DNA of 64,000 bases from the NCBI RefSeq assembly GCF_034439435.1, contig NZ_JAPCKJ010000001.1, forward strand, positions 1,054,001 to 1,118,000. The letters are read 5' to 3'. This stretch comes from Sarcina sp034439435 (GTDB lineage Bacteria > Bacillota > Clostridia > Clostridiales > Clostridiaceae). Both the position numbers and the translations under genes were made by a program. Shown here piece by piece: positions 17,576-25,500 of this stretch. Within the stretch, counting starts at the first letter, position 1; each line of letters starts with the position of its first letter. Below the pieces are notes generated by a model that saw only the letters and a list, made by a program, of their open reading frames with translations, was not told where the DNA came from and searched no databases.

Positions 17576-18215
17576 ATTTCCAATTTAAAATTTTATAATT
17601 ATCATTCTTCTTCTTGTAATTTATTAAATATGCATTTCCTACTAAGTCTAATAAAGGTTTATCTGATAATGAATCAGAAAACATATATGAGTTTTTATAA
17701 TCTACTTCTATATTATTTTCTTTTAAATACTCTTTAAGTCTTCTAACTTTCTCTTCTCCCTTACAATTTTCACCTAACATTTTTCTTTCAAATTTTCCTT
17801 CATTAAATGAAAATCTTGTTCCTATTATAACATCTACTTCCTTTATATTATAAAGTTCATTTAAATAAAACTCTGGTGAAGCTGATATCAAATAAATTTT
17901 ATACCCTTCTGACTTTAACTTTCTCATCATATCAATGGAGTCCTTATAAATGATTTTACTTAAAACTTCATCATAATATTTTTTTACAAGAATTTTTAAA
18001 TCCTTCTCCTCTACTCCATCTATGAATTTAAGAAATGATTGCTTAACTTTCTTCTCATCATAAAACTTTAATCCATACATAAGACCTGAAAAAGCAGCTC
18101 TTGGTATAAACTTCAAATTTTTCTTATCTTCTTTTATTAGAAATCTAAATAACTGCAGTAAAGTTTCCTTGTTGGTTAAAGTAAAGTCAACATCAAATAT
18201 AGCTAATTTTTCCAT
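17574..18215 (-). CDS. HAD-family phosphatase (SerB-like, IB subclass)
   Basis: The 213-residue protein is a haloacid-dehalogenase phosphatase. Motif I is IFDVDFTLTN with nucleophile Asp8 and acid/base Asp10. Motif II is YLISASPEFYL (Ser), and the metal-binding motif IV is SYMFSDSLSDKPLLDLVG. A helical cap between motifs I and II places it in the subfamily IB group, with phosphoserine phosphatase and related enzymes. The substrate is not determined. I use the ATG at 18215 because it has GGGG seven bases upstream; an in-frame GTG at 18227 would add four residues. It is monocistronic and shares its terminator with ppaC. Confidence 0.85.
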   Translation of the reverse strand: MEKLAIFDVDFTLTNKETLLQLFRFLIKEDKKNLKFIPRAAFSGLMYGLKFYDEKKVKQSFLKFIDGVEEKDLKILVKKYYDEVLSKIIYKDSIDMMRKLKSEGYKIYLISASPEFYLNELYNIKEVDVIIGTRFSFNEGKFERKMLGENCKGEEKVRRLKEYLKENNIEVDYKNSYMFSDSLSDKPLLDLVGNAYLINYKKKNDNYKILNWK

Positions 18216-18262
18216 GTTATTCCCCACGTTTCACGTAAAATTTATCAAGAGTATTATAAACT

Positions 18263-18298
18263 AAAAAAAAGATGATGTAAAACATCACCTTTTTTTTA
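18263..18298 (-). terminator. Terminator of the DUF1292 gene
   Basis: On the minus strand GGTGATGT and ACATCATC form a short stem with one G-T pair around TTT, followed by a T-run. It begins directly after the stop codon at 18300. Confidence 0.7.
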
Positions 18299-18299
18299 A

Positions 18300-18674
18300 T
18301 TATTCTGCTACATTTTCTTCGTAGAATTTAACAACTTCATCAAACTCTTCTTCTGAAGGAAGAACTAATTCTCCTTCTTCACCTTGAGATTTGAATAAGT
18401 AAACTGATTCATCAGGATGTTGTACTAAAACGTACTCTTCATCTTTATATTCAAAAGCATCAATAACATCACAAGTTATTGTGTTTCCTTCTTCATCTTC
18501 TAAGTCTACAACGAAATGCTCTACATGCTCTTCTCCGCATCCGCATCCTTCATGATGTTCATGTCCATGATCGTGACCGTGTCCACCACATCCGCATCCT
18601 TCATGCTTTTCTTCTTTTTCGCTTCCACAACCACAGTTGCCTCCGCAGCATTTGTTTAAATCTTTATCTGACAT
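18300..18674 (-). CDS. DUF1292 protein with an N-terminal Cys/His-rich segment
   Basis: The C-terminal half (residues ~54-124) is a DUF1292 domain: an acidic, beta-rich module with EEGNTITCDVIDAFEYKDEEYVLVQ, common in Firmicutes and of unknown function. The N-terminal 53 residues are unusual, with eight cysteines (9, 10, 14, 16, 27, 29, 44, 46) and nine histidines. HEGCGCG occurs twice (24-30 and 41-47), separated by the alternating GHGHDHGHEH. This looks like a Zn, Ni, Cu or Co binding or storage tail. The start ATG has GGGAGGAAAG upstream. The gene is monocistronic. The metal-binding role is inferred from composition only. Confidence 0.88.
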   Translation of the reverse strand: MSDKDLNKCCGGNCGCGSEKEEKHEGCGCGGHGHDHGHEHHEGCGCGEEHVEHFVVDLEDEEGNTITCDVIDAFEYKDEEYVLVQHPDESVYLFKSQGEEGELVLPSEEEFDEVVKFYEENVAE

Positions 18675-18835
18675 AATCTTTCCTCCCTTGTGGAAAATTT
18701 ACTTTATACTAATTGTAACCTTAAATACAAAATAATAAAAGTACTTTCTTTATAATATTTAATTATATTCTTAACACAATACAAAATTATAATCAATAAA
18801 AAAAGTTATATTTATTTTTTTTATAAAATTTTAAC

Positions 18836-18875
18836 AAAAAACTCTCTTTAAAGCAATTACTTTAAAGAGAGTTTT
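18836..18875 (-). terminator. Terminator of the first glutamate decarboxylase gene
   Basis: AAAACTCTCTTTAAAG and CTTTAAAGAGAGTTTT form a perfect 16-bp stem around a 6-base loop, ten bases after the stop at 18885. T-runs are present on both strands. Confidence 0.85.
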
Positions 18876-18884
18876 CATTAAATC

Positions 18885-20288
18885 CTAGTGAGTAAATCCT
18901 TGTACTCCAGTTTTAGCTTTTTTATTTAAAATTCTTGCATTATCTAAATCTTTTATAGCTGCAGTTAAGTCTCTTATATATAATTCAGCTAAGTTATGGC
19001 TAAAGTCTGCACGACAAACAACTCTTTGAATTATTGTATCTTGTAAGTTTTCTGGTAATGGATAAGCAGGTACTTGCCATCCTTTCATTAATAATTTATC
19101 TGCTAAATCATATAATGTCCATTGAACATTTGCATCATCTTTTAATTTATAACAAACTATTGGTAAGTTTTCACCTCTGTTGTATATTTCAAATAAACCT
19201 GTTTTTTCAAGTTCATCTGATAGATACATAGCAACATCTTTTGTTCTTTGATGTATTTGTCTATATCCTTCAAATCCATATCTTAAGAAGTTATAATATT
19301 GACCAATAATTTGGCTAGCTGATCTTGAGAAGTTTATTGCCATTGTTGGCATTTCACCACCTAAGTAGCTTACTTTAAATATTAATTCTTGTGGTAAGTA
19401 TTCTTTATCTCTCCATAATACCCAACCTATACCAGGATAAACTAATCCATATTTATGTCCTGATGCATTTATTGAAACAACGTTTTTAAGTCTGAAGTCC
19501 CATTCTAAGTCTGGTTCTATAAATGGTGCAAATAAACCACCTGAAGCTCCATCAACGTGAATTGGAACTGATATTTTTGCTGTTTTGTTATACTCTTCTA
19601 ATTTTTTATCTAAAGCTTTTATATCATCATATTTTCCTGTATAAGTTATTCCTAATATACCAACTACACCAATTGTGTATTCATCAACATAATCTAAAAC
19701 TTTATCTACATTTATGCTCATATGTTCTTCATCTAATGGAACTAATCTCATTTCTATATCCCAGTAAACGCAGAATTTTTCCCAACATACTTGATATCCT
19801 GAAGAAATTACTAAGTTAGGTTTTTTTGAATTAACATCCATTCCTAAAGCCTTAGCTCTGTTTCTCCATCTAAATTTCATAGCCATACCACCAAGCATAC
19901 ATGCTTCTGATGATCCTACTGTTGATGTTCCTATGAAACTTTCATCTTTTTGTGCATTCCATAAATCTGCTATTATATTTACACAACGATTTTCTAAATC
20001 AGTTGTTTGAGGATATTCTGATTTATCTATAGCATTTTTTTCTAATGTTTCTGACATTAATTTTACTGCTTCGTCATCCATGTATGTTTGACAGAAAGTA
20101 CATAAGTTTTGACGAGCATTACCTTCATCTAATAAATCATCTTTTATAAGTCTATAAGCAACATCTGGAGCTATTGAGTCTTTAGATAACTCATATTTTG
20201 GAATAGATTCGTTACTAGCTACTGTTCCAAATATTGGTGTTGTGAAATTTTTTCCTAATCCTTCATTTCCATTTTTTCCAAAAAGCAT
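18885..20288 (-). CDS. gadB: Glutamate decarboxylase, paralog 1 (with C-terminal His tail)
   Basis: This PLP enzyme converts L-glutamate to GABA and CO2, consuming a cytoplasmic proton. The 467-residue sequence shows the GAD blocks GSSEACMLGGMAMKFRWR and HVDGASGG, with the PLP lysine in SINASGHKYGLVYPG (~residue 278). It also has FSRSASQIIGQYYNF and the C-terminal VCRADFSHNLAELYIRDL. Unlike paralog 2 it carries the extra C-terminal tail KAKTGVQGFTH ending in histidine. In E. coli GadB a C-terminal histidine closes the active site at neutral pH. The ribosome-binding site is TAGGAGG. A long hairpin (20311-20368) lies in the leader. It is separately terminated and probably an independent transcript of the acid-resistance island. 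Confidence 0.97.
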   Translation of the reverse strand: MLFGKNGNEGLGKNFTTPIFGTVASNESIPKYELSKDSIAPDVAYRLIKDDLLDEGNARQNLCTFCQTYMDDEAVKLMSETLEKNAIDKSEYPQTTDLENRCVNIIADLWNAQKDESFIGTSTVGSSEACMLGGMAMKFRWRNRAKALGMDVNSKKPNLVISSGYQVCWEKFCVYWDIEMRLVPLDEEHMSINVDKVLDYVDEYTIGVVGILGITYTGKYDDIKALDKKLEEYNKTAKISVPIHVDGASGGLFAPFIEPDLEWDFRLKNVVSINASGHKYGLVYPGIGWVLWRDKEYLPQELIFKVSYLGGEMPTMAINFSRSASQIIGQYYNFLRYGFEGYRQIHQRTKDVAMYLSDELEKTGLFEIYNRGENLPIVCYKLKDDANVQWTLYDLADKLLMKGWQVPAYPLPENLQDTIIQRVVCRADFSHNLAELYIRDLTAAIKDLDNARILNKKAKTGVQGFTH

Positions 20289-20310
20289 TTCAAAAACCTC
20301 CTAAGTTCAC

Positions 20311-20368
20311 CTAAAAACCATTCTTAATTTCTTCAACGTGACCTCAAGAAATTAAGATTAATTTTTAG
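20311..20368 (-). promoter_or_regulatory. Hairpin in the leader of gad paralog 1
   Basis: On the minus strand an inner perfect 11-bp stem CTTAATTTCTT / AAGAAATTAAG encloses a 12-base loop containing GGTCAC. An outer CTAAAAA / TTTTTAG pairing extends it across 5-base internal loops. It ends about 8 bases before the AGGAGG ribosome-binding site. It could be an RNA control element or a DNA operator; no known riboswitch class is recognised. Confidence 0.5.
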
Positions 20369-20888
20369 TAACCATTCATATTATTTTTTCTTTTGATGAT
20401 TGCCTCATCAAGTTATTTATATAATACACCTTTTATTAATTAATTAAAATTCTTTAATTCGTTACATTTTGTTAATATTTTATTATCTTTTTGTTCATTT
20501 TTAAATTACCTCGTTAGTTCTTTAAATTTCTAATTATTTCTTCATTTTTCTTCATAACATAATGAACTTTTATTTTTATTAGTATAATATTAATAAAAGC
20601 TCTATCTTTTTATTAATATCATTTATAATAGTATATTTTTTTGTATTTATATCAAAATGATATTATTAAAATTCAATATATTTTACTAATAAAAAAATAG
20701 AATCACAAAAAATAGCACACAATTAATTAACATTTTATTCAAAAACTCAAATTAAGAATGTATTTATATTCTTTTACTATTTATAAAATCATTTAATATA
20801 CTTCTTTTACTTATCTAAATAATAAAAATTCATCAACTTAGATAAAACTCTCCTAATCCATTTGCATAATAAATAGTTTTTCTTAAAC
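20369..20888. other. Long AT-rich region upstream of gad paralog 1
   Basis: This roughly 520-base region between gad paralog 1 and the yhiM terminator holds no plausible gene. It is extremely AT-rich with many short A/T tracts. It must contain the gad1 promoter; I see TATTAT-like -10 candidates near 20420 but none good enough to call. Its length suggests room for regulator binding. Confidence 0.5.
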
Positions 20889-20892
20889 AAAA

Positions 20893-20925
20893 ATAAGAGT
20901 GAATAAAATTTTTATTCACTCTTAT
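20893..20925 (-). terminator. Terminator of yhiM
   Basis: ATAAGAGTGAATAA and TTATTCACTCTTAT form a stem 18 bases after the yhiM stop codon. On the minus strand it is followed by TTTTTGT. Confidence 0.8.
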
Positions 20926-20942
20926 AAATTATAAAACTATAT

Positions 20943-21998
20943 TTAACTTTCTGTACCATCTTCTAGTATTGATACTATTGAAAATAAGGTAAAACATATT
21001 GCTCCTAATCCAATCATAACATGAGCTGGCACAAAATATGATACATTAACTAATTCAGCTTCTGATAAATAAACACCTAAAAATAAACATATTAACGCTG
21101 TTATAACTGGAATTAGAGGAATTCTTTTAGCTAATTCACTTTTCCTTCTCCAAACAGATGCAAGTAACAAAACTTTACTAGATATACTGTAACAAACTAA
21201 GCCTAATCCAATTAAAACATAGCCAGGTGCTATTAATGCTTGATTTTTACTAATTAAAAGAATACATATACCTAGAATTGCATTTATACTTCCTAAAACT
21301 AAAACCCATATAGACCATTTCCACCGCTCTTTCTCTGTAAATGTATTTTGTATTTGTCTAGCTACACTAGCCACTAATGATATTAAACTAGCACATACTA
21401 ATGATATACCAAATACAACAAATCCAGCAACTAAACTAGAAATATTCTTTGTATCACTTAAAAGATATGCTGAAACTGATAATCCAATAATTGTACATAC
21501 TATAGGAATAGCAATTAAAAATTTTGAAAAACCTTCTGTAAAACATCCATCTGGTTTTTCACCTTCTTTTAAATTTTTACTATTATTAGGGATAAGTAAA
21601 AACTTTGTTGATGATAATGCTACTGTTGAAATGCAACAAGAAATTAGACCTATACCAAAGGCTATACTTCCGGATACAAAATATGCAGAATTTCCACCAT
21701 CATTTAAAGCAAAATATAATCCACCAATCATACTTATAGCTGAAAATGAATATCCTATTGTTGGTAAAATAAATTTAAAAAAAGAATTATATTTATTTGT
21801 TAGTTGTCTTATTATTGTTGCAGCTGTAGCAAATAAGGCTATACATATTGCTGTAAAAAATATTATTACATGACTAGCAACTATATATCCTGATCCTAAT
21901 TTATCTCCTAAAGTATTAATATATAATCCATAAGTAAGACATATGGCTCCCATAAATAGCGGTATAGCTCTGAATAATATACTCATATAGTAGTTCAT
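20943..21998 (-). CDS. yhiM: YhiM-family (DUF2776) inner membrane protein, acid-resistance associated
   Basis: The 351-residue protein has about ten hydrophobic segments. It matches my recall of the E. coli YhiM pattern along its whole length. Examples are CISTVALSSTKFLLIPNNS (E. coli CVSTVAASSGHFLLIPKNA), RQIQNTFTEKERWKWSIWVLVLGS, RIPLIPVITALICLFL and GLGAICFTLFSIVSILE near the C-terminus. E. coli YhiM has been linked to survival at low pH; its biochemical activity is unknown. The ATG at 21998 has GAGG eight bases upstream and gives the family length; an upstream in-frame start at 22034 would add twelve residues without a ribosome-binding site. It lies between two gad paralogs, which supports a role in the same stress response. 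Confidence 0.9.
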   Translation of the reverse strand: MNYYMSILFRAIPLFMGAICLTYGLYINTLGDKLGSGYIVASHVIIFFTAICIALFATAATIIRQLTNKYNSFFKFILPTIGYSFSAISMIGGLYFALNDGGNSAYFVSGSIAFGIGLISCCISTVALSSTKFLLIPNNSKNLKEGEKPDGCFTEGFSKFLIAIPIVCTIIGLSVSAYLLSDTKNISSLVAGFVVFGISLVCASLISLVASVARQIQNTFTEKERWKWSIWVLVLGSINAILGICILLISKNQALIAPGYVLIGLGLVCYSISSKVLLLASVWRRKSELAKRIPLIPVITALICLFLGVYLSEAELVNVSYFVPAHVMIGLGAICFTLFSIVSILEDGTES

Positions 21999-22026
21999 AA
22001 CTTTAACCTCATTTCCTACTATAAAT

Positions 22027-22064
22027 AAAATCAAGAAAATTTATTTATAAATTTCCTTGATTTT
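22027..22064 (-). terminator. Terminator of gad paralog 2
   Basis: AAAATCAAGAAAATTTAT and ATAAATTTCCTTGATTTT form a long stem with one mismatch, 21 bases after the stop at 22085. A T-run follows on the minus strand. Confidence 0.8.
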
Positions 22065-22084
22065 ATTTATATTTATATTTATAT

Positions 22085-23461
22085 TTAATTTGCTTTTCTT
22101 AATACTGTTGCTTCATTTAAATCTTTAATTGCAGCATTTAAATCTCTTATGTATAAATCGGCTAAATTATGACTAAAATCTGCACGACAAACTACTCTTT
22201 GAATTACTATATTTTCTAAGTCTTTAGGTAATGGATATGCTGGCACTTGCCATCCCTTCATTAATAATCTATCTTCTAAATCATATAATGTCCATTGAAC
22301 ATTTGCATTATCTTTTAATTTATAACAAACTATTGGTAAGTTCTCACCATTATTATATATTTCAAATAAACCTGTTTTTTCAAGTTGATTTGATATGTAC
22401 ATAGCAACATCTTTTGTTCTTTGATGTATTTGTTCATATCCTTTGAATCCATAACGTAAGAAGTTGTAATATTGACCTATAATTTGGCTAGCTGATCTTG
22501 AGAAGTTTATTGCCATTGTCGGCATATTTCCACCTAGATAACTTACTTCAAATACTAATTCTTTTGGTAGGAATTCCTCATCTCTCCATACTATCCATCC
22601 TATTCCTGGATAAACTAAACCGTATTTATGACCTGATGTATTTATTGAAACAACATTTTTAAGTCTAAAATCCCATTTTAGGTCTGGTTCTATAAATGGT
22701 GTAAACATTCCACCTGAAGCGGCATCAACATGAATATGAACTTTTAAATCATGATCTTTATTATATTCTTCAAGTTTCTCATCTAAAGCTTTGATATCAT
22801 CAAATTTACCAGTATAAGTTATTCCTAGTATTCCTACTACTCCAATTGTATTTTCATCAACATAATCTAAAACTTTATCTACATTTATACTCATATGATC
22901 TTTATCCATTGGAACTACTCTCATTTCAACGTCCCAATAAACACAGAATTTTTCCCAACACACTTGATATCCTGAAGAAATTACTAAGTTAGGTTTTCTT
23001 GAAGTTACATCCATTCCTAAAGCCTTAGCTTTGTTTCTCCATCTAAATTTCATAGCCATACCACCAAGCATACATGCTTCTGATGATCCTACTGTTGATG
23101 TTCCTATGAAACTTTCATCTTTTTGTGCATGCCATAAACCTGCTATTATATTTACACAACGATTTTCTAAATCAGTTGTTTGAGGATATTCTGATTTATC
23201 TATAGCATTCTTTTCTAATGTTTCTGACATTAATTTTACTGCTTCGTCATCCATGTATGTTTGGCAGAATGTGGCTAAATTCTGACGTGCATTTCCCTCA
23301 TCTAATAAATCATCCTTTATAAGTCTATATGCTACATCAGATGCTATTGATTTTTCTCCCATCTTATCACTTGGCATAGATTTGTTACTTGCACTTGTCC
23401 CAAATATAGGTGTTGTAAAACTCTCTCCTAATTTTATCTCTTTCTCATCTGTAGATTTCAT
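22085..23461 (-). CDS. gadB: Glutamate decarboxylase, paralog 2 (short C-terminus)
   Basis: This second PLP glutamate decarboxylase has 458 residues. It is nearly identical to paralog 1 through the core, including GSSEACMLGGMAMKFRWR, the PLP site SINTSGHKYGLVYPG and FSRSASQIIGQYYNF. It differs at the N-terminus (MKSTDEKEIKLGESFTTP) and lacks the last ~10 residues with the terminal histidine, ending ATVLRKAN. HIHVDAASGG replaces HVDGASGG. Loss of the tail may change the pH at which it is active. The ribosome-binding site TAAGGAGG lies eight bases before the ATG. It lies between gadC and yhiM but has its own upstream gap and terminator, so it is probably separately transcribed. Confidence 0.97.
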   Translation of the reverse strand: MKSTDEKEIKLGESFTTPIFGTSASNKSMPSDKMGEKSIASDVAYRLIKDDLLDEGNARQNLATFCQTYMDDEAVKLMSETLEKNAIDKSEYPQTTDLENRCVNIIAGLWHAQKDESFIGTSTVGSSEACMLGGMAMKFRWRNKAKALGMDVTSRKPNLVISSGYQVCWEKFCVYWDVEMRVVPMDKDHMSINVDKVLDYVDENTIGVVGILGITYTGKFDDIKALDEKLEEYNKDHDLKVHIHVDAASGGMFTPFIEPDLKWDFRLKNVVSINTSGHKYGLVYPGIGWIVWRDEEFLPKELVFEVSYLGGNMPTMAINFSRSASQIIGQYYNFLRYGFKGYEQIHQRTKDVAMYISNQLEKTGLFEIYNNGENLPIVCYKLKDNANVQWTLYDLEDRLLMKGWQVPAYPLPKDLENIVIQRVVCRADFSHNLADLYIRDLNAAIKDLNEATVLRKAN

Positions 23462-23543
23462 TTTTAAGTCCTCCTTAGGGTCACTTTAAATATAATTTAA
23501 TTTTTTTACAATTTAATTTTTCGTTAATATATAAAGATAAATT

Positions 23544-23579
23544 ATTTGAAGTAGTTTAAATTAATAAACTACTTCAAAA
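23544..23579 (-). terminator. Terminator of gadC
   Basis: ATTTGAAGTAGTTTA and TAAACTACTTCAAAT form a 15-bp stem with a 6-base loop, six bases after the stop at 23585. The minus-strand side continues into A/T-rich sequence. Confidence 0.75.
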
Positions 23580-23584
23580 TAAAT

Positions 23585-25015
23585 TTAATTTGTTTTATTA
23601 CCATTCCATTTATTATGTAGAGCATATATTATAAATGGAATTAAAACTGTTATTATAAAACTTATTGATAATATAGTTAAGTATTCTGAAACACTATTAC
23701 CAGTTAATTGTGATGGTGGTACAAATGAAATTACTAAAGCAAATACTGAAACTAAGAATCCAACAATCGCTACTATCATTTTGAATGTTTTACCACCTGG
23801 AACTTGATATGCACGTTTTAAATCTGGATGTTTTATTATTAGTGTTAAATATCCAATGAAGAATAATAAATATCCAACTAAGTATATAACAACTGTTAAT
23901 GATATAGCAGTAAGGAATGAAACGTTATTTCCACCGCCACCGAATGTTAATACAGCGGCCCATATAGTAACAACTAAACCTTGAACTAATACTAATGGTA
24001 CTGGTACATCATGTTTATTAACTTCTGTTAATTTTTTAGGTAATAAGCCTTTTTTAGCTGCTACATACATACCTTGTGAAGGTCCAACAACCCAAGCACT
24101 AACCTCTGCCATAACACCTACAGCTAATAATAATGCAACTACTCTTGTTATCCAATCAAAACCATCTCCAAAGTTAATACTTACTAATTGATGGAATGTT
24201 TGAACAACCCCAGCACTTAAGTTTAATTGATCTGCTGGTATAACTGCTGCTACTGTTAATCCACCTATAGTATTAAGAATTATTGCTACTACAACAAGTA
24301 CAAACATAGCCAATGGATAGTTTTTACTTGCATCTTCTAATTCATTAACATGTGAAGCTGAAGCTTCAACTCCCATATAAGCTAATATAAATGAAACAAA
24401 TACAACTAATGTATTTACTTTTGAGAAGTCAGGTATAAGAGTATGAGCACTCATATCAACATGTACTGGATTACCTTTTGCTATGTACATTATACCTAAT
24501 ATAAATAATATAATTGCTGGAATTACTACTCCAAATATGAATCCTGCTTTAGCTATCTTAGCAGTATTTTTAGTTCCTCCAAATTGTGAGAATGTTAATC
24601 CCCAGAAAATAATTAAAACACCAATGAATTTTATTAATGGATTGCTATTTAATGCAGGCCAATTAAAAACATAAGAAAGGGCTCCTAATATGAAATAAAT
24701 CATTGTAACGAATCCAACTGTTATTTGGAACCATTGAAAGAATATTGCTGCAAATCCCCATCTTTCACCTAAAGTATTACCTACCCAGGCAAATATGCCT
24801 CCTTCTTGCCAACCATCTACAGTTGCCATTTCTGCTGCACATAATGCAACTGGTAAGAACCATAAAATTCCACCAACAATTAAGAAAAATACTAAATGAA
24901 ATCCTGATGTTGCAAATGTAGGATACTCGTAGACAGTCATTACCATAGATGCTGTCATTGCAAAGAATCCAAACAAACTAAGTTTTTTTGCATTTGCCTT
25001 TGAATTATTTGGCAT
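23585..25015 (-). CDS. gadC: Glutamate:GABA antiporter
   Basis: This APC-superfamily exchanger imports glutamate and exports GABA. It has 476 residues and about twelve membrane helices. The N-terminus is KKLSLFGFFAMTASMVMTVYEYPTF, which resembles E. coli GadC. The helix-2 segment is LPVALCAAEMATVDGWQEGGIF, and EVSAWVVGPSQGMYVAAKKG is typical of GadC. The chain ends soon after the last helix (IIYALHNKWNGNKTN), so the cytoplasmic C-plug that closes E. coli GadC at neutral pH (its last ~40 residues) is missing. The ATG at 25015 has AAGGAGG at perfect spacing; an upstream start at 25060 lacks support. A long dyad (25068-25121) lies in the leader. Confidence 0.95.
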   Translation of the reverse strand: MPNNSKANAKKLSLFGFFAMTASMVMTVYEYPTFATSGFHLVFFLIVGGILWFLPVALCAAEMATVDGWQEGGIFAWVGNTLGERWGFAAIFFQWFQITVGFVTMIYFILGALSYVFNWPALNSNPLIKFIGVLIIFWGLTFSQFGGTKNTAKIAKAGFIFGVVIPAIILFILGIMYIAKGNPVHVDMSAHTLIPDFSKVNTLVVFVSFILAYMGVEASASHVNELEDASKNYPLAMFVLVVVAIILNTIGGLTVAAVIPADQLNLSAGVVQTFHQLVSINFGDGFDWITRVVALLLAVGVMAEVSAWVVGPSQGMYVAAKKGLLPKKLTEVNKHDVPVPLVLVQGLVVTIWAAVLTFGGGGNNVSFLTAISLTVVIYLVGYLLFFIGYLTLIIKHPDLKRAYQVPGGKTFKMIVAIVGFLVSVFALVISFVPPSQLTGNSVSEYLTILSISFIITVLIPFIIYALHNKWNGNKTN

Positions 25016-25067
25016 AATAAACGCCTCCTTGTTGTTATTGTTTAAAATAGATTTTAACAATTAACAA

Positions 25068-25121
25068 CTATTATCTAAGACAAAGATTTATTATCTCCTA
25101 AATTTTTGTCTTGAATAATAG
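25068..25121 (-). promoter_or_regulatory. Long hairpin in the gadC leader
   Basis: Three consecutive pairings stack around an 8-base loop: CTATTAT/ATAATAG, AAGACAAA/TTTGTCTT and ATTTA/TAAAT. They are separated by one- or two-base internal mismatches, giving about 20 bp of stem over 54 bases. It ends ~40 bases before the gadC ribosome-binding site. It could be a leader RNA element or a regulator site. Confidence 0.55.
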
Positions 25122-25500
25122 CTACTAACTATGTATAAATCATAAACCTTGTTAACAATTTATTCAAAACTTTCATTCTTTTATTTTAAGCTATTAACAT
25201 TTTTCAGTTTAATTTTTAGTAAGTTTTTCTCTTTAAATCTCTCTTTTCCTCTTATTATCTAACAAATTAATTCAATATCAGTGTAAACCGTAAACTTTTT
25301 AACATTTCGTTAATAATCATTAATAAAAATATATTTTTATCATATTTTTATTAATAATTTTATTTTTTTTAATAATCTAGTTTTTTATTTTAATTTAAAT
25401 CTTATTAATATTTTAAATAAAAAATTATCTTTTCTAATAAAAATTCACAAATTTAGTTAGTGATATTTTTTAGCTCTATAAAAATCCCATAACTATTCTG
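25122..25500. other. AT-rich intergenic region upstream of gadC
   Basis: No gene is visible in this ~380-base stretch of very AT-rich sequence. It presumably holds the gadC promoter. A TTTACGGTTTACA repeat (minus strand, near 25285) and AACATTTCGTTAATAATCATTAAT-type palindromic A/T sequence near 25300-25325 are the only local structures I noticed. Confidence 0.45.

Noticed and set aside
20369..20888. A hidden small gene or riboswitch upstream of gad1
   Set aside because: All frames are short and without ribosome-binding sites, and apart from the leader hairpin I see no conserved riboswitch motifs.
25280..25300. A cre site upstream of gadC (TGTAAACCGTAAAC)
   Set aside because: It carries one extra base between the half-sites relative to the cre consensus and is far from the start codon.
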